The notes beneath the pieces were generated by a model. The model was given only the letters and a program-made list of their open reading frames with translations. It had not been told where the DNA came from and made no database searches. Shown piece after piece: positions 1-8,028 of a DNA stretch of 64,000 nucleotides. The translations under genes and the position numbers were made by a program. Source of the DNA: Bacteroides nordii WAL 11050 = JCM 12987 (GTDB lineage: Bacteria; Bacteroidota; Bacteroidia; Bacteroidales; Bacteroidaceae). Numbering within the stretch: position 1 is the first letter of the stretch; each line of letters starts with the position of its first letter. The stretch covers positions 1 to 64,000 of the forward strand of contig BAJA01000008.1 in assembly GCA_000613465.1 (NCBI GenBank), in the 5' to 3' direction.

Positions 1-84
1 TACCTACTCTATTAATTACACGGGGATTTTATTATAAGAATATTCAAGTTATCGGTAATAGGATGCAGATGTAATGGCGCACAT

Positions 85-137
85 CAATATATGTAATGCT
101 CTGCCACATATATTGTTACGGAGCATTACATATATTG
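85..137. terminator. Perfect 17-bp inverted repeat, terminator-like
   Basis: Positions 85-101 and 121-137 are perfect reverse complements (17 nt) around a 19-nt loop, followed by a T-rich stretch (ctttttg). It most likely ends a gene to the left of the window. Positions 138-243 are the leader of the pectate lyase gene, with no clear promoter seen. Confidence 0.6.
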
Positions 138-243
138 GCTTTTTGCTTACAAAAGCCAAAACTTACACATAGAAGAATAATATATCCACATACAAAAAAG
201 AAATAATGCCGATTTTTGCAGAAAACAAAAGTATTAATCAGTT

Positions 244-1974
244 ATGAAACGAATCATTACTCTATTTTCCATATTAGTTATGGCAGTGGTAGCCAGCTGT
301 GGACTCCATGCACAAAACACACCTGCTTTCCCAGGAGCAGAAGGATTTGCCCGGTATACCACCACAGGTGGACGAGGAGGAACAGTTTATCGCGTTACCA
401 ACCTGAACGATAGCGGAGCAGGATCACTCCGGGAAGGACTTAAAAGTAGCAACCGTATTATTGTTTTTGATGTATCAGGAACTATCGCTCTGGAAAGTAC
501 GCTCGAAATAAAAAATAACAATATAACCATTGCCGGACAAACAGCTCCAGGAGATGGTATTTGTATCAAGAACTATTCCGTAGTAATAAAAGCCAGCAAT
601 GTAATCATCCGCTTCATTCGTTGCCGGATGGGCGATGAGAAAAAAACAGAAGATGATGCGATGTGGGGACGCAATCAGAGTAATGTAATCATAGACCATT
701 GTACTATGAGCTGGAGCACCGACGAATGTTCTTCTTTCTACGGAAACAAAAATTTCACCATGCAATGGTGTATTTTAAGCGAGAGCCTCACTAATTCGGT
801 ACACGGTAAGGGTTCACATGGATACGGTGGCATTTGGGGTGGTGAAGGTGCTACCTTCCATCACAACCTGCTGGCGCACCATAAGAGTCGCACACCCCGG
901 CTTTGCGGTAGCCGCTATACAGGAAGACCGGATGATGAAATAGTAGATTTGCGTAATAACGTGTTCTATAACTGGGGACCGACCAATGGTGGATATGCCG
1001 GAGAAGGAGGTAACTATAATTTCATCAATAACTACTATAAGCCGGGGCCTTCAACAGCAACTAAAGACAATATTACTTACCGCATCTTTTCACCGAATGC
1101 CGACGACGGGACACAAACCAATGCGCCCGGTGTATGGGGAGTATTCTATGTATCAGGAAACTATTTCGATGATAGCTGTTCTAAGCTAAGCAGTAAATCA
1201 AAAACAAATATTGCCAAGACAAATGCAGACAATTGGGTAGGCATTCACCCGAACACCAATAATGGTGCATTGCCCGAAGGAAACATCGAAAATATCAAAA
1301 GTCCCGTAGAGTTTAAAACAGCTTCTACTACTACCCATACTGCAATCGCAGCCTATGAAAAAGTACTGGACTACGTAGGGGCAAGCCTGAAACGTGATGT
1401 AATAGATGCTCGTGTTATCTCTGATGTCAGAAATGGAAATTATACTTTCGAAGGTTCTAATGGGAGCAGTAACGGACTCATTGATTCACAAACTAATAGT
1501 GAAGGTTACATCACATATCATTCGACAGCTAAGCCTGCAGACAGTAACAATGACGGAATTCCCGATGATTGGGCAGCGAAATATCTTCCACAAGGAAAGA
1601 CCTACAAAGATATTGATCCTGAAACCGGATACTGTTATCTGGAACTATATATCAACAGCTTGGTAGACGAACTCATGAAAGCCGGATATGAAAATGCCGA
1701 ATCGTCGCCAAGCAAAGATGACTTCGGGTTAAAAGGAACACCAACAGGGATAGAAAAAACGACAGGCCTCCCCGGCCTGTCTCTCCATAAAGAAGGCAAT
1801 AAGATTGTAATTTCAGGATTAGAAGGAAAAAGTATCATCGAGATTTATGATCTGATGGGACGGTTTCAAAGTTCACAGACAAGTAACAGCACACTACAAG
1901 AGTTCACTCTCCTTCAGCCTGCTATTATCAGAGTAACTGATAGCAGGCAAACAAAAAGTTTTAAAGTCCTTTAA
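244..1974 (+). CDS. Secreted pectate lyase-like polysaccharide lyase (PL1-type)
   Basis: 576 aa. Residues 1-24 are a signal peptide ending near CGLHAQ. The mature protein begins with the PAFPGAEGFA block typical of Bacteroidetes PL1-family pectate lyases. Residues about 30-400 show the repetitive N/I/V-rich parallel beta-helix pattern (NITIAGQTAPGDG, VIIDHCTMSWSTDE), with basic and acidic residues in the expected active-site strands (HHNLLAHHKSRTPR). The family cleaves pectic alpha-1,4-galacturonan by beta-elimination; substrate is inferred. A D-rich spacer (DSNNDGIPDDW) resembling a calcium-binding type 3 repeat lies near residue 440. The last 70 residues form a beta-sandwich tail of the T9SS sorting-domain type (IYDLMGRF). 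Start chosen because it gives the signal peptide. The gene stands alone here, with no SusCD beside it. Confidence 0.88.
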   Translation: MKRIITLFSILVMAVVASCGLHAQNTPAFPGAEGFARYTTTGGRGGTVYRVTNLNDSGAGSLREGLKSSNRIIVFDVSGTIALESTLEIKNNNITIAGQTAPGDGICIKNYSVVIKASNVIIRFIRCRMGDEKKTEDDAMWGRNQSNVIIDHCTMSWSTDECSSFYGNKNFTMQWCILSESLTNSVHGKGSHGYGGIWGGEGATFHHNLLAHHKSRTPRLCGSRYTGRPDDEIVDLRNNVFYNWGPTNGGYAGEGGNYNFINNYYKPGPSTATKDNITYRIFSPNADDGTQTNAPGVWGVFYVSGNYFDDSCSKLSSKSKTNIAKTNADNWVGIHPNTNNGALPEGNIENIKSPVEFKTASTTTHTAIAAYEKVLDYVGASLKRDVIDARVISDVRNGNYTFEGSNGSSNGLIDSQTNSEGYITYHSTAKPADSNNDGIPDDWAAKYLPQGKTYKDIDPETGYCYLELYINSLVDELMKAGYENAESSPSKDDFGLKGTPTGIEKTTGLPGLSLHKEGNKIVISGLEGKSIIEIYDLMGRFQSSQTSNSTLQEFTLLQPAIIRVTDSRQTKSFKVL

Positions 1975-1986
1975 TGAGGGACTAAG

Positions 1987-2089
1987 GGATTTACGATTGG
2001 ACGATTTACTATTTACGATTGAAATTACTTTATTTGTAATTAAGAGTAACTCTTCAATCGTAAATAGTAAATCGTCCAATCGTAAATCC
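1987..2089. repeat. Long perfect palindrome, 37-bp arms
   Basis: Arms at 1987-2023 and 2053-2089 are perfect reverse complements over 37 nt with a 29-nt loop. Each arm holds the decamer TTTACGATTG twice, so the arm itself looks built from a short unit. It lies 12 nt after the pectate lyase stop and may act as a terminator, but its length exceeds what termination needs. Confidence 0.85.
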
Positions 2090-2139
2090 TTTAACACTAT
2101 TAACACAAGAATCCCACATTCCTATCTTTATCAGACAAG

Positions 2140-2250
2140 AATACGTGCTTTTATATCCTAAAAATACGATAGTTTATATACATAAAGTACGCATTTAACA
2201 TCCTATTAAATACGTACTTTTACACTCAAAGAATAGTATAGTTTGTAAAC
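2140..2250. repeat. Imperfect 42-bp direct repeat, 69-bp period
   Basis: Copy 1 (2140-2181) and copy 2 (2209-2250) both start AATACGT and match at 32 of 42 positions by hand alignment, with no gaps. No ORF covers them. This fills most of the 396-nt gap between the lyase and the HsmA-type gene. Confidence 0.6.
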
Positions 2251-2276
2251 TAAGAATCAATGTGTTACACAGAAAC

Positions 2277-2300
2277 GAACGATAGTCCATCGTTCTTCTT
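2277..2300 (+). terminator. Small hairpin with T-rich tail
   Basis: GAACGAT (2277-2283) pairs with ATCGTTC (2289-2295) over a 5-nt loop, followed by ttctttatt. Plausible intrinsic terminator on the plus strand. Confidence 0.45.
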
Positions 2301-2370
2301 TATTCCGTTCGACAGCAGATAATTACTTTTTTGACAACTATCCGTCATCCGAAAAAGAATACATTTTAGC

Positions 2371-2790
2371 TTAATGATGTAGCGACATACCTAAGTACAT
2401 TCCAATAAAGTAAGGAATCAACCAGATACACCATACAAAAATGCTGAACCTGTTGAAATGAGCCTTCGCCGCAGCAGATCCCTTCGTATAAGTCCAGATA
2501 GCCCACATAGCGTGTACCAGCATCAATAGAATGGCAATAATACCTGTCACGGTATGTATCTCATCATGCAAATGAGTCATATGAGCAATACTCTTCATCA
2601 ATCCCGTTCCTACGGTATCTGCTACCAGTCCGAAAAGAAAAAATAGTATGTGCCAGAATTTAAGTTTCCCCTGCACATGTTCTCCCCACACTCCTATCGT
2701 GTAGAAAACCAAAGCAGCTGTTATAACAGAAATGGCTGCTATTAAATAGTGTGTATCTATCTGATTAAGTTCCATAATTACATTTTTCAA
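2371..2790 (-). CDS. HsmA-type small integral membrane protein
   Basis: 139 aa with four hydrophobic segments (about residues 15-35, 45-63, 80-100, 112-135) and a His-rich stretch between helices 2 and 3 (HMTHLHDEIHTVTG). Pattern and length match the TIGR03987/HsmA family of short four-helix membrane proteins, whose biochemical role is not settled. ATG at 2790 or the internal ATG at 2775 (MELNQ) could both start it. It is divergent from the NifU-like gene and the 208-nt space between them holds that gene's promoter. No partner is obvious, and function cannot be assigned from sequence. Confidence 0.7.
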   Translation of the reverse strand: MKNVIMELNQIDTHYLIAAISVITAALVFYTIGVWGEHVQGKLKFWHILFFLFGLVADTVGTGLMKSIAHMTHLHDEIHTVTGIIAILLMLVHAMWAIWTYTKGSAAAKAHFNRFSIFVWCIWLIPYFIGMYLGMSLHH

Positions 2791-2906
2791 AAAACAACAA
2801 ACTCTTGGAGGAATAGTTCAGATATTAAAATGTAATCTCCACATTACAATATACGAACCCCGTCTCTTCTATTTCATTCTTTTCATAAAAAAGTAATAAA
2901 AGCCGA

Positions 2907-2937
2907 TTTGCAAAAACCAATAAAACGAGTACCTTTG
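2907..2937 (+). promoter_or_regulatory. Bacteroides-type promoter of the NifU-like/GGGtGRT unit
   Basis: TTTG (2907-2910), 19-nt spacer, TACCTTTG (2930-2937), matching the Bacteroides sigma consensus. The expected transcript start near 2944 lies after the upstream ATG at 2939 and so supports the ATG at 2999. Confidence 0.75.
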
Positions 2938-2998
2938 CGTGCGATTTGAGAATCGTGACTACGTATTTTTAATTATATCACTTAAAAAAGAGCTAATT

Positions 2999-3700
2999 AT
3001 GACTTATTCACACGAAGTGGAACACATGTGTGTTGTAAAGAAGGGTCCTAACCACGGACCGGCTCCCATACCCGAAGAAGGAAAATGGGTAAAATCAAAA
3101 GAAATTGTTGATATTTCAGGTCTGACACACGGTGTAGGTTGGTGTGCTCCTCAGCAGGGTGCTTGTAAACTTACTCTGAACGTAAAAGAAGGTGTAATCC
3201 AGGAAGCTCTGGTTGAAACTATCGGATGTTCGGGTATGACTCACTCAGCTGCTATGGCTGCTGAAATTCTTCCGGGAAAAACGATCCTCGAAGCATTGAA
3301 TACCGACCTTGTTTGCGACGCAATCAATACTGCTATGCGCGAACTTTTCTTACAGATTGTTTACGGACGTACTCAGTCAGCTTTCTCAGAAGGTGGTCTG
3401 ATCATCGGTGCCGGTCTGGAAGATTTAGGTAAAGGTCTTCGTAGCCAGGTAGGTACTTTGTATGGTACATTGGCTAAAGGTCCTCGTTACCTTGAAATGG
3501 CTGAAGGTTATATCAAGAATATTTTCTTGGATAAGAACGATGAAATCTGCGGATATGAATTCGTACACATGGGTAAGTTCATGGACGAAATCAAAAAAGG
3601 AACCGATGCTAACGAAGCTTTGAAAAAAGTAACCGGTACATACGGACGCGTAACAGCAGAACAGGGAGCAGTTAAACACATTGATCCACGTCACGAATAA
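2999..3700 (+). CDS. NifU/IscU-like scaffold-domain protein, partner of GGGtGRT protein
   Basis: 233 aa. Residues about 35-110 resemble the IscU/NifU N-terminal fold: a cysteine before a strand (GACKLTLNV), then IGCSGMTHSAA matching the YGCGSAIASS-type motif, then GKTILEAL. IscU proteins hold a transient Fe-S cluster on three Cys. Here candidate ligands are Cys in GWCAPQQGAC, IGCSG and LVCDAI, but the Asp that follows the first IscU Cys is not evident, so cluster assembly is an inference. The C-terminal half (EGGLIIGAGLEDLGKG and on) is specific to this family. Start 2999 is chosen over 2939 because the promoter -7 box ends at 2937 and an A-rich ribosome site precedes 2999. It is followed after 20 nt, including aaggagg, by the GGGtGRT gene, so the two are co-transcribed. 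Confidence 0.75.
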   Translation: MTYSHEVEHMCVVKKGPNHGPAPIPEEGKWVKSKEIVDISGLTHGVGWCAPQQGACKLTLNVKEGVIQEALVETIGCSGMTHSAAMAAEILPGKTILEALNTDLVCDAINTAMRELFLQIVYGRTQSAFSEGGLIIGAGLEDLGKGLRSQVGTLYGTLAKGPRYLEMAEGYIKNIFLDKNDEICGYEFVHMGKFMDEIKKGTDANEALKKVTGTYGRVTAEQGAVKHIDPRHE

Positions 3701-3720
3701 TATAAGGAGGAAAAGAAACT

Positions 3721-4730
3721 ATGATTAGAGAAGTAAAATTTGAAAGTCAAGACCGTCGTATCAAAGGTATCATTGAAGCCTTGAACGCTAACGGCATCAA
3801 AGACATCGAGGAAGCTAACGCAATCTGCGAAGCTGCCGGACTTGATCCTTATAAAACGTGTGAAGAAACTCAGCCGATCTGTTTTGAGAATGCAAAGTGG
3901 GCTTACGTAGTAGGTGTTGCTATCGCTCTCAAAAAAGGTTGCAAAAATGCTGCTGATGCTGCCGAAGCTATCGGTATCGGTTTGCAGGCATTCTGTATCC
4001 CGGGTTCAGTAGCGACGATCGTAAGGTTGGTATCGGTCATGGTAACCTGGCTGCTATGTTGTTGCGCGAAGAAACTAAATGTTTCGCATTCCTGGCAGGT
4101 CACGAATCATTCGCTGCTGCCGAAGGTGCAATCAAAATTGCTGCAAAAGCTGACAAAGTACGTAAAGAACCATTGCGCTGTATCCTGAACGGTCTTGGAA
4201 AAGACGCTGCTCAGATCATCTCTCGTATCAATGGCTTTACTTATGTTCAGACTCAGTTTGATTACTATACAAGCGAATTGAAAGTAGTTCGCGAAATCGC
4301 TTACTCTGATGGCGAACGTGCAAAAGTAAAATGCTACGGTGCTGATGATGTTCGCGAAGGTGTAGCTATCATGTGGAAAGAAGGCGTAGACGTATCTATC
4401 ACAGGTAACTCTACTAACCCTACTCGTTTCCAACACCCAGTTGCAGGTACATACAAAAAAGAACGCACACTGGCAGGTAAGCCTTACTTCTCAGTAGCTT
4501 CAGGTGGTGGTACAGGTCGTACACTTCACCCGGATAATATGGCTGCCGGTCCTGCTTCTTATGGTATGACAGATACGATGGGTCGTATGCACTCTGACGC
4601 TCAGTTCGCTGGTTCTTCATCAGTTCCTGCTCACGTAGAAATGATGGGATTCCTGGGAATTGGTAACAACCCGATGGTAGGTTGTACAGTGGCTTGTGCG
4701 GTTGATGTAGCTCAGGCTTTGAGCAAGTAA
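3721..4730 (+). CDS. GGGtGRT protein, split by a single -1 frameshift
   Basis: About 336 aa once the frame is restored. The first part reads in frame from 3721; the rest reads in another frame from the overlap to the stop at 4730 and carries the family signature SVASGGGTGRTLHPDNMA. The break is at about 4011: gta-gcg should read gta-agc (VSDDRKVGIGHGNL), so one A of a pair is missing. No other damage is seen and the C-terminus is full length, which argues for a sequencing error rather than decay. The family is conserved in anaerobes next to a NifU-like protein and has no proven function. A strong terminator follows. A diverged copy of its last 179 nt lies at 6564-6742. Confidence 0.82.
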
Positions 4731-4751
4731 TTTTAGTTACTTTATATAGAT

Positions 4752-4787
4752 AATCTCCTGTAATCATGATGATTGCAGGAGATTTTT
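4752..4787 (+). terminator. Intrinsic terminator of the GGGtGRT unit
   Basis: AATCTCCTG (4752-4760) pairs with CAGGAGATT (4776-4784) and is followed by a T run (4783-4787). Good stem and tail. Confidence 0.85.
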
Positions 4788-4917
4788 ATTTATGGTAAAT
4801 TGAAGTGGATCGCAGTTAAAGACTGGACTACATAAAATTCTACATTCCTATAAGATTAACCACTTATAAGTCCATATGTAGAAATGCTGCAATCCCGTTC
4901 AACTTATCACTTGCAAA

Positions 4918-4949
4918 GTTGTTCAATAAGCATAAATTGATTACATTTG
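4918..4949 (+). promoter_or_regulatory. Promoter of the polyvalent-protein remnant
   Basis: GTTG (4918-4921), 20-nt spacer and TACATTTG (4942-4949), 26 nt before the ATG at 4975. The promoter outlasted the gene it served. Confidence 0.55.
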
Positions 4950-4974
4950 CATAAACTCATAATCATAACAAATT

Positions 4975-5530
4975 ATGGAATACATTAATGAATTTCACAA
5001 GCAATGGATAGAGCGTACTCGCCAATCAATAGCATCTTGGAGCAAGCAGCCAGCATCATTAGAAGAAGCAAAGAAGCAGCAGGAACGCTTAAACCAACAG
5101 AGAGCTATAAGAAAGGGCAAATCGAAGAGCTAATTTCATTCGCCAATTCAAATGATTTATGGATAGACTTCAATCACATTCCTACCATCTATTTAGATAA
5201 AGGAGGTGAGAATGAAGTTTTTTACGATGGTGCAGCAACCATATATAAGCTAAATAACTTTGAATATGCAGGCGATGATTTAAATAATTTCTTTATTCGC
5301 ATCTCTGCACATAACAAGTTCTTTAGCAATGTCTTTATCAGATGACAGGCTTTGCCTATAACAGCCAGCAAGAGTTTTGTGCTGTTCTAATCCAACCTCA
5401 TATACAAGCAGAGCGTGAAGCTACAGAAGATGAAATCGTAGAATATATGACCGCACTTGGCTTTGAAATGGATTACATAGACGAATTCCATAACGAAGAA
5501 TACGAAGTGTTTGATGCCTTAAAACGATAA
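4975..5530 (+). pseudogene. Frameshifted remnant of a mobile-element polyvalent protein
   Basis: Three consecutive reading frames give one continuous protein: MEYINEFHKQWIERT from 4975, then QIEELISFANSNDLWIDF from about 5110, then LTGFAYNSQQEFCAVL to 5530. The middle (GGENEVFYDGA, KLNNFEYAGDDLNNFF) and end (AEREATEDEIVEYMTALGFEM) match what I know of the 'putative polyvalent protein kinase domain' proteins carried on Bacteroidales conjugative elements and phages. Two frame changes and an early end show that it is decayed. It normally sits at the end of much longer polyproteins; only about 185 codons remain. Its presence marks this as the scar of a mobile element. The identification rests on family resemblance, not a search. 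Confidence 0.65.
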
Positions 5531-5795
5531 AGCAAAAGAAACAGAATATTGACAGGTACAATTCCGCATAAAAATAGCTTTATATACCCACTGTGAACTT
5601 TAGCACCGCTATAAGATATCAGAATAGAAATACTGTTTATGTTTGAATATTGAACCATCAGAAAACTAGACTATACCAGTATATACAATATCATTAAATA
5701 GATAAAAAAGTGATTGAAACAAGTTCAACTTATCTTCAATTATTATTGTTAATACAAACAGAAACACTATCTTTGCTATATTAAGAACAGAACTT

Positions 5796-6095
5796 ATGAA
5801 ACTGATAGAGAATAATATTCAGAAGATTATAGACCTATGCAAAAAGCATAAGGTTCATAAACTATTTGTGTTTGGTTCTATCCTTACCAACCACTTTAAT
5901 GATAAAAGTGATGTTGATTTAGTTGTGGATTTCAATAAAAAAGAAGTAGAAGATTACTTTGATAACTACTTTGACTTTAAATATTCTCTGGAAGAATTAT
6001 TGGGCAGAGAAATTGACTTATTGGAAGAACAGACCATCAAGAATCCATATCTGAAAAAGAATGTGGATGCCACTAAAACTTTAATATATGGATGA
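5796..6095 (+). CDS. mntA: MNT-type nucleotidyltransferase antitoxin
   Basis: 99 aa minimal nucleotidyltransferase with the GS-x9-D-x-D active site: FGSILTNHFNDKSDVDLVVDF at residues about 27-47, plus the later acidic strand (REIDLLEE). MNT proteins paired with HEPN proteins act as antitoxins that add AMP to the HEPN tyrosine. The gene overlaps the HEPN gene by 8 nt (ATG at 6088, stop at 6093-6095), the usual operon design. It is intact although its toxin partner is frameshifted. AT-rich like the rest of the island. Confidence 0.85.
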   Translation: MKLIENNIQKIIDLCKKHKVHKLFVFGSILTNHFNDKSDVDLVVDFNKKEVEDYFDNYFDFKYSLEELLGREIDLLEEQTIKNPYLKKNVDATKTLIYG

Positions 6096-6426
6096 TTTAA
6101 CCAAGAAACACCTACAAGATATTTTGACTGCTATTGAAGAAGTAGAAAGTTTCTTTGGCAATACTCCTAAAATTTATGATGACTTCTATAGTAACCTATA
6201 TCTTAGGCGAGCCATCGAAAAGAAACATAGAGATTATTGGCGAAGCTATGAATAAATACTAAAAGTTGATAAAGAGATAGCCATAACTAATTCGCACCAA
6301 ATTGTTGATGCCAGAAACTATATCATACATGGTTATGACAGCCTATCAGTAGATATATTTTGGAGTATGGTTATTAATCATTTACCAAAACTAAGAAATG
6401 AAGTAATAGCATTACTAAATATATAA
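6088..6426 (+). pseudogene. hepT: HEPN-domain toxin (DUF86), disrupted by a +1 and a -1 shift
   Basis: Reads MDDLTKKHLQDILTAIEEVESFF from 6088, then shifts at an A run near 6210 (one A too many) into RNIEIIGEAMNK, then shifts back near 6260 (one A too few) to KVDKEIAITNSHQIVDARNYIIHGYD and on to the stop at 6426. The restored protein of about 112 aa is full length for the family and keeps the catalytic RNYIIHGY motif (R-x4-H-x-Y), the RNase site and AMPylation target. As it stands the first frame stops after about 55 residues, before the motif, so no active toxin would be made. The two shifts lie in A-runs about 50 nt apart, so they could be real decay or errors. Confidence 0.75.
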
Positions 6427-6563
6427 GGTTTGTGACTTATTCACGACCATTTATTCAAAACAGAGAGATTTATAATCTGGAGCGTTCTTTAAAATATTTC
6501 AATATTTATCTGTAAAACAATTATTTACGATTGATTTGATTAAATTACAGGGATGCTGTGTCG

Positions 6564-6742
6564 CTGCTTCTTATGGTATGACAGATACAATGGGGCATAC
6601 GTACTCAGACGCTCAGTTCGCTAGTTCATCCTCAGTTCCTGCTCACGTAGAAATGATGGAATTCTTGGGTATTGATAACAATCCGATGGTAGGTTATACT
6701 ATGGCTTGTGCGGTTGACATAGCTCAGGCTTTGAACAAGTAA
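6564..6742 (+). pseudogene. Partial second copy of the GGGtGRT gene 3' end
   Basis: 179 nt aligning without gaps to the last 179 nt of the GGGtGRT gene (4552-4730), including the TAA, at roughly 85% identity by eye. It encodes ASYGMTDTMG through VDIAQALNK but lacks the GGGtGRT signature and everything before it. Changes such as G-to-D and C-to-Y at conserved positions suggest free drift. The sequence before 6564 is unrelated. It is not expected to make a functional protein. Confidence 0.85.
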
Positions 6743-6868
6743 TTATCTGATATACAGATCATATATGATATTCTTCTATTTTGAACATCATAGTTAGTGT
6801 ATAACTTCGTCCGTTATAACTTTTATTATTTGAATTGATAAAATTACACTATAATATCAATAATTAGT

Positions 6869-6876
6869 TATCTTTG
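6869..6876 (+). promoter_or_regulatory. -7 box (TATCTTTG) of the methyltransferase gene
   Basis: TATCTTTG 31 nt before the ATG at 6908. No good TTTG -33 box at the right spacing. Confidence 0.5.
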
Positions 6877-6907
6877 CCTATCTATTAATATATCCTCGGA
6901 CACAATC

Positions 6908-7603
6908 ATGATAAAAAGAATTTTAAAAGAAAGTATTAAGACCATCACCACCCCATTGCAGATGTTACGTTGTCATATAGCAGCCAAAAGGTATCTCAAA
7001 CATCATTCCATTCATTGTCTGAACCTTGGATGTGGAGAAAATATAAATAGAGAATGGTTCAATACAGATATAACTTTTGCAATATATGGAAAGCATTATT
7101 ATATGAATGCAACCAAACGATATCCCTTCCCTGACAAAAGCATAGATTATATTTTCTCAGAACATATGTTTGAGCATTTAAAATTAACTGAAGCAGTGAA
7201 AATGTTAAAAGAATGCAGAAGGGTATTAAAAAAAAATGGAGTATTACGGATTACTCTTCCATGTTTTGAATTTCTACAAGACCTCTACCAACATCCGGAA
7301 GAATATACCGATTATATTCACAAAGCGACCGATAGTTCTATTCCCGAAGTGAACGAAATTTTACCAGGAGTATACCCTCCGATATTGGTTATTAATAATT
7401 TCTACCGTGACTGGGGACATCAGGTGATTTATGATTATAAAACACTTGAAATGTTATTACATAAATACGGTTTTACTAACATAAAGCGTTGTCAACTTTA
7501 CGAAAGCGAACATCGTTTCTTGACCAATATGGAGAAACACGACCAAGCGACCTATAAAAATCTTTCAAAAATAGAATCGACTGTCATTGAAGCTTCCTGT
7601 TAA
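6908..7603 (+). CDS. Class I SAM-dependent methyltransferase
   Basis: 231 aa. A hydrophobic/basic N-terminus precedes the SAM-binding motif I (CLNLGCGENI at residues about 38-47), an acidic strand end (FNTDITF), and motifs FPDKSIDYIFSEHMFEHL and LKECRRVLKKNGVLRITLPC, which are typical of the Methyltransf_11 fold. The family transfers methyl groups from S-adenosylmethionine; the substrate cannot be told. Relatives of this shape often sit in polysaccharide or lipid-glycan gene groups, and the next gene is a GT-C-like membrane protein, but 425 nt separate them. It lies just after the decayed island and has low GC and many A-runs. Confidence 0.8.
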   Translation: MIKRILKESIKTITTPLQMLRCHIAAKRYLKHHSIHCLNLGCGENINREWFNTDITFAIYGKHYYMNATKRYPFPDKSIDYIFSEHMFEHLKLTEAVKMLKECRRVLKKNGVLRITLPCFEFLQDLYQHPEEYTDYIHKATDSSIPEVNEILPGVYPPILVINNFYRDWGHQVIYDYKTLEMLLHKYGFTNIKRCQLYESEHRFLTNMEKHDQATYKNLSKIESTVIEASC

Positions 7604-7910
7604 TCAGACCAATCAATTTACTGATGTAGACTGCATAAAAAAACAAAAACAACAAATACTTTTTTATGTGAAGGTTATTAAAGCTAGTTTTATAATCAGC
7701 ATTCAAAGAAGCATTTCTTACCAAAGGAACTAAAAATAAATAAGGATATTCTCAAAATAAAAAAATATAAGGTATAATGATACGTTCACCTTTCTGATTG
7801 TGTTTAAAAGATTTTTCAAACTTTAGTTCACGTATATCATGCTCGTTATTTCTCTTTCCTAACAATACATAGCCACATTAACAATACAATGATAATCTAC
7901 CCTCCATAGT

Positions 7911-7941
7911 GTTGCTATGTTAACAACAATGACTATATTTG
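7911..7941 (+). promoter_or_regulatory. Promoter of the GT-C-like gene, within the 7604-8028 gap
   Basis: GTTG (7911-7914), 19-nt spacer, TATATTTG (7934-7941), leaving an 80-nt leader to the ATG at 8029. The rest of the 425-nt AT-rich gap shows no ORF or strong hairpin. Confidence 0.6.
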
Positions 7942-8028
7942 CATATAATTCTTATTAAAGAAGTATAATATTTAATCTGATTTCTCATTTATCAGGGATA
8001 TACAAGATATACAATAAACTTCTCTCTA

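Noticed and set aside
3001..4730. Reading the GGGtGRT frame change as programmed frameshifting
   Set aside because: No slippery heptamer or downstream structure is evident, and the same one-base loss is seen in six other unrelated genes.
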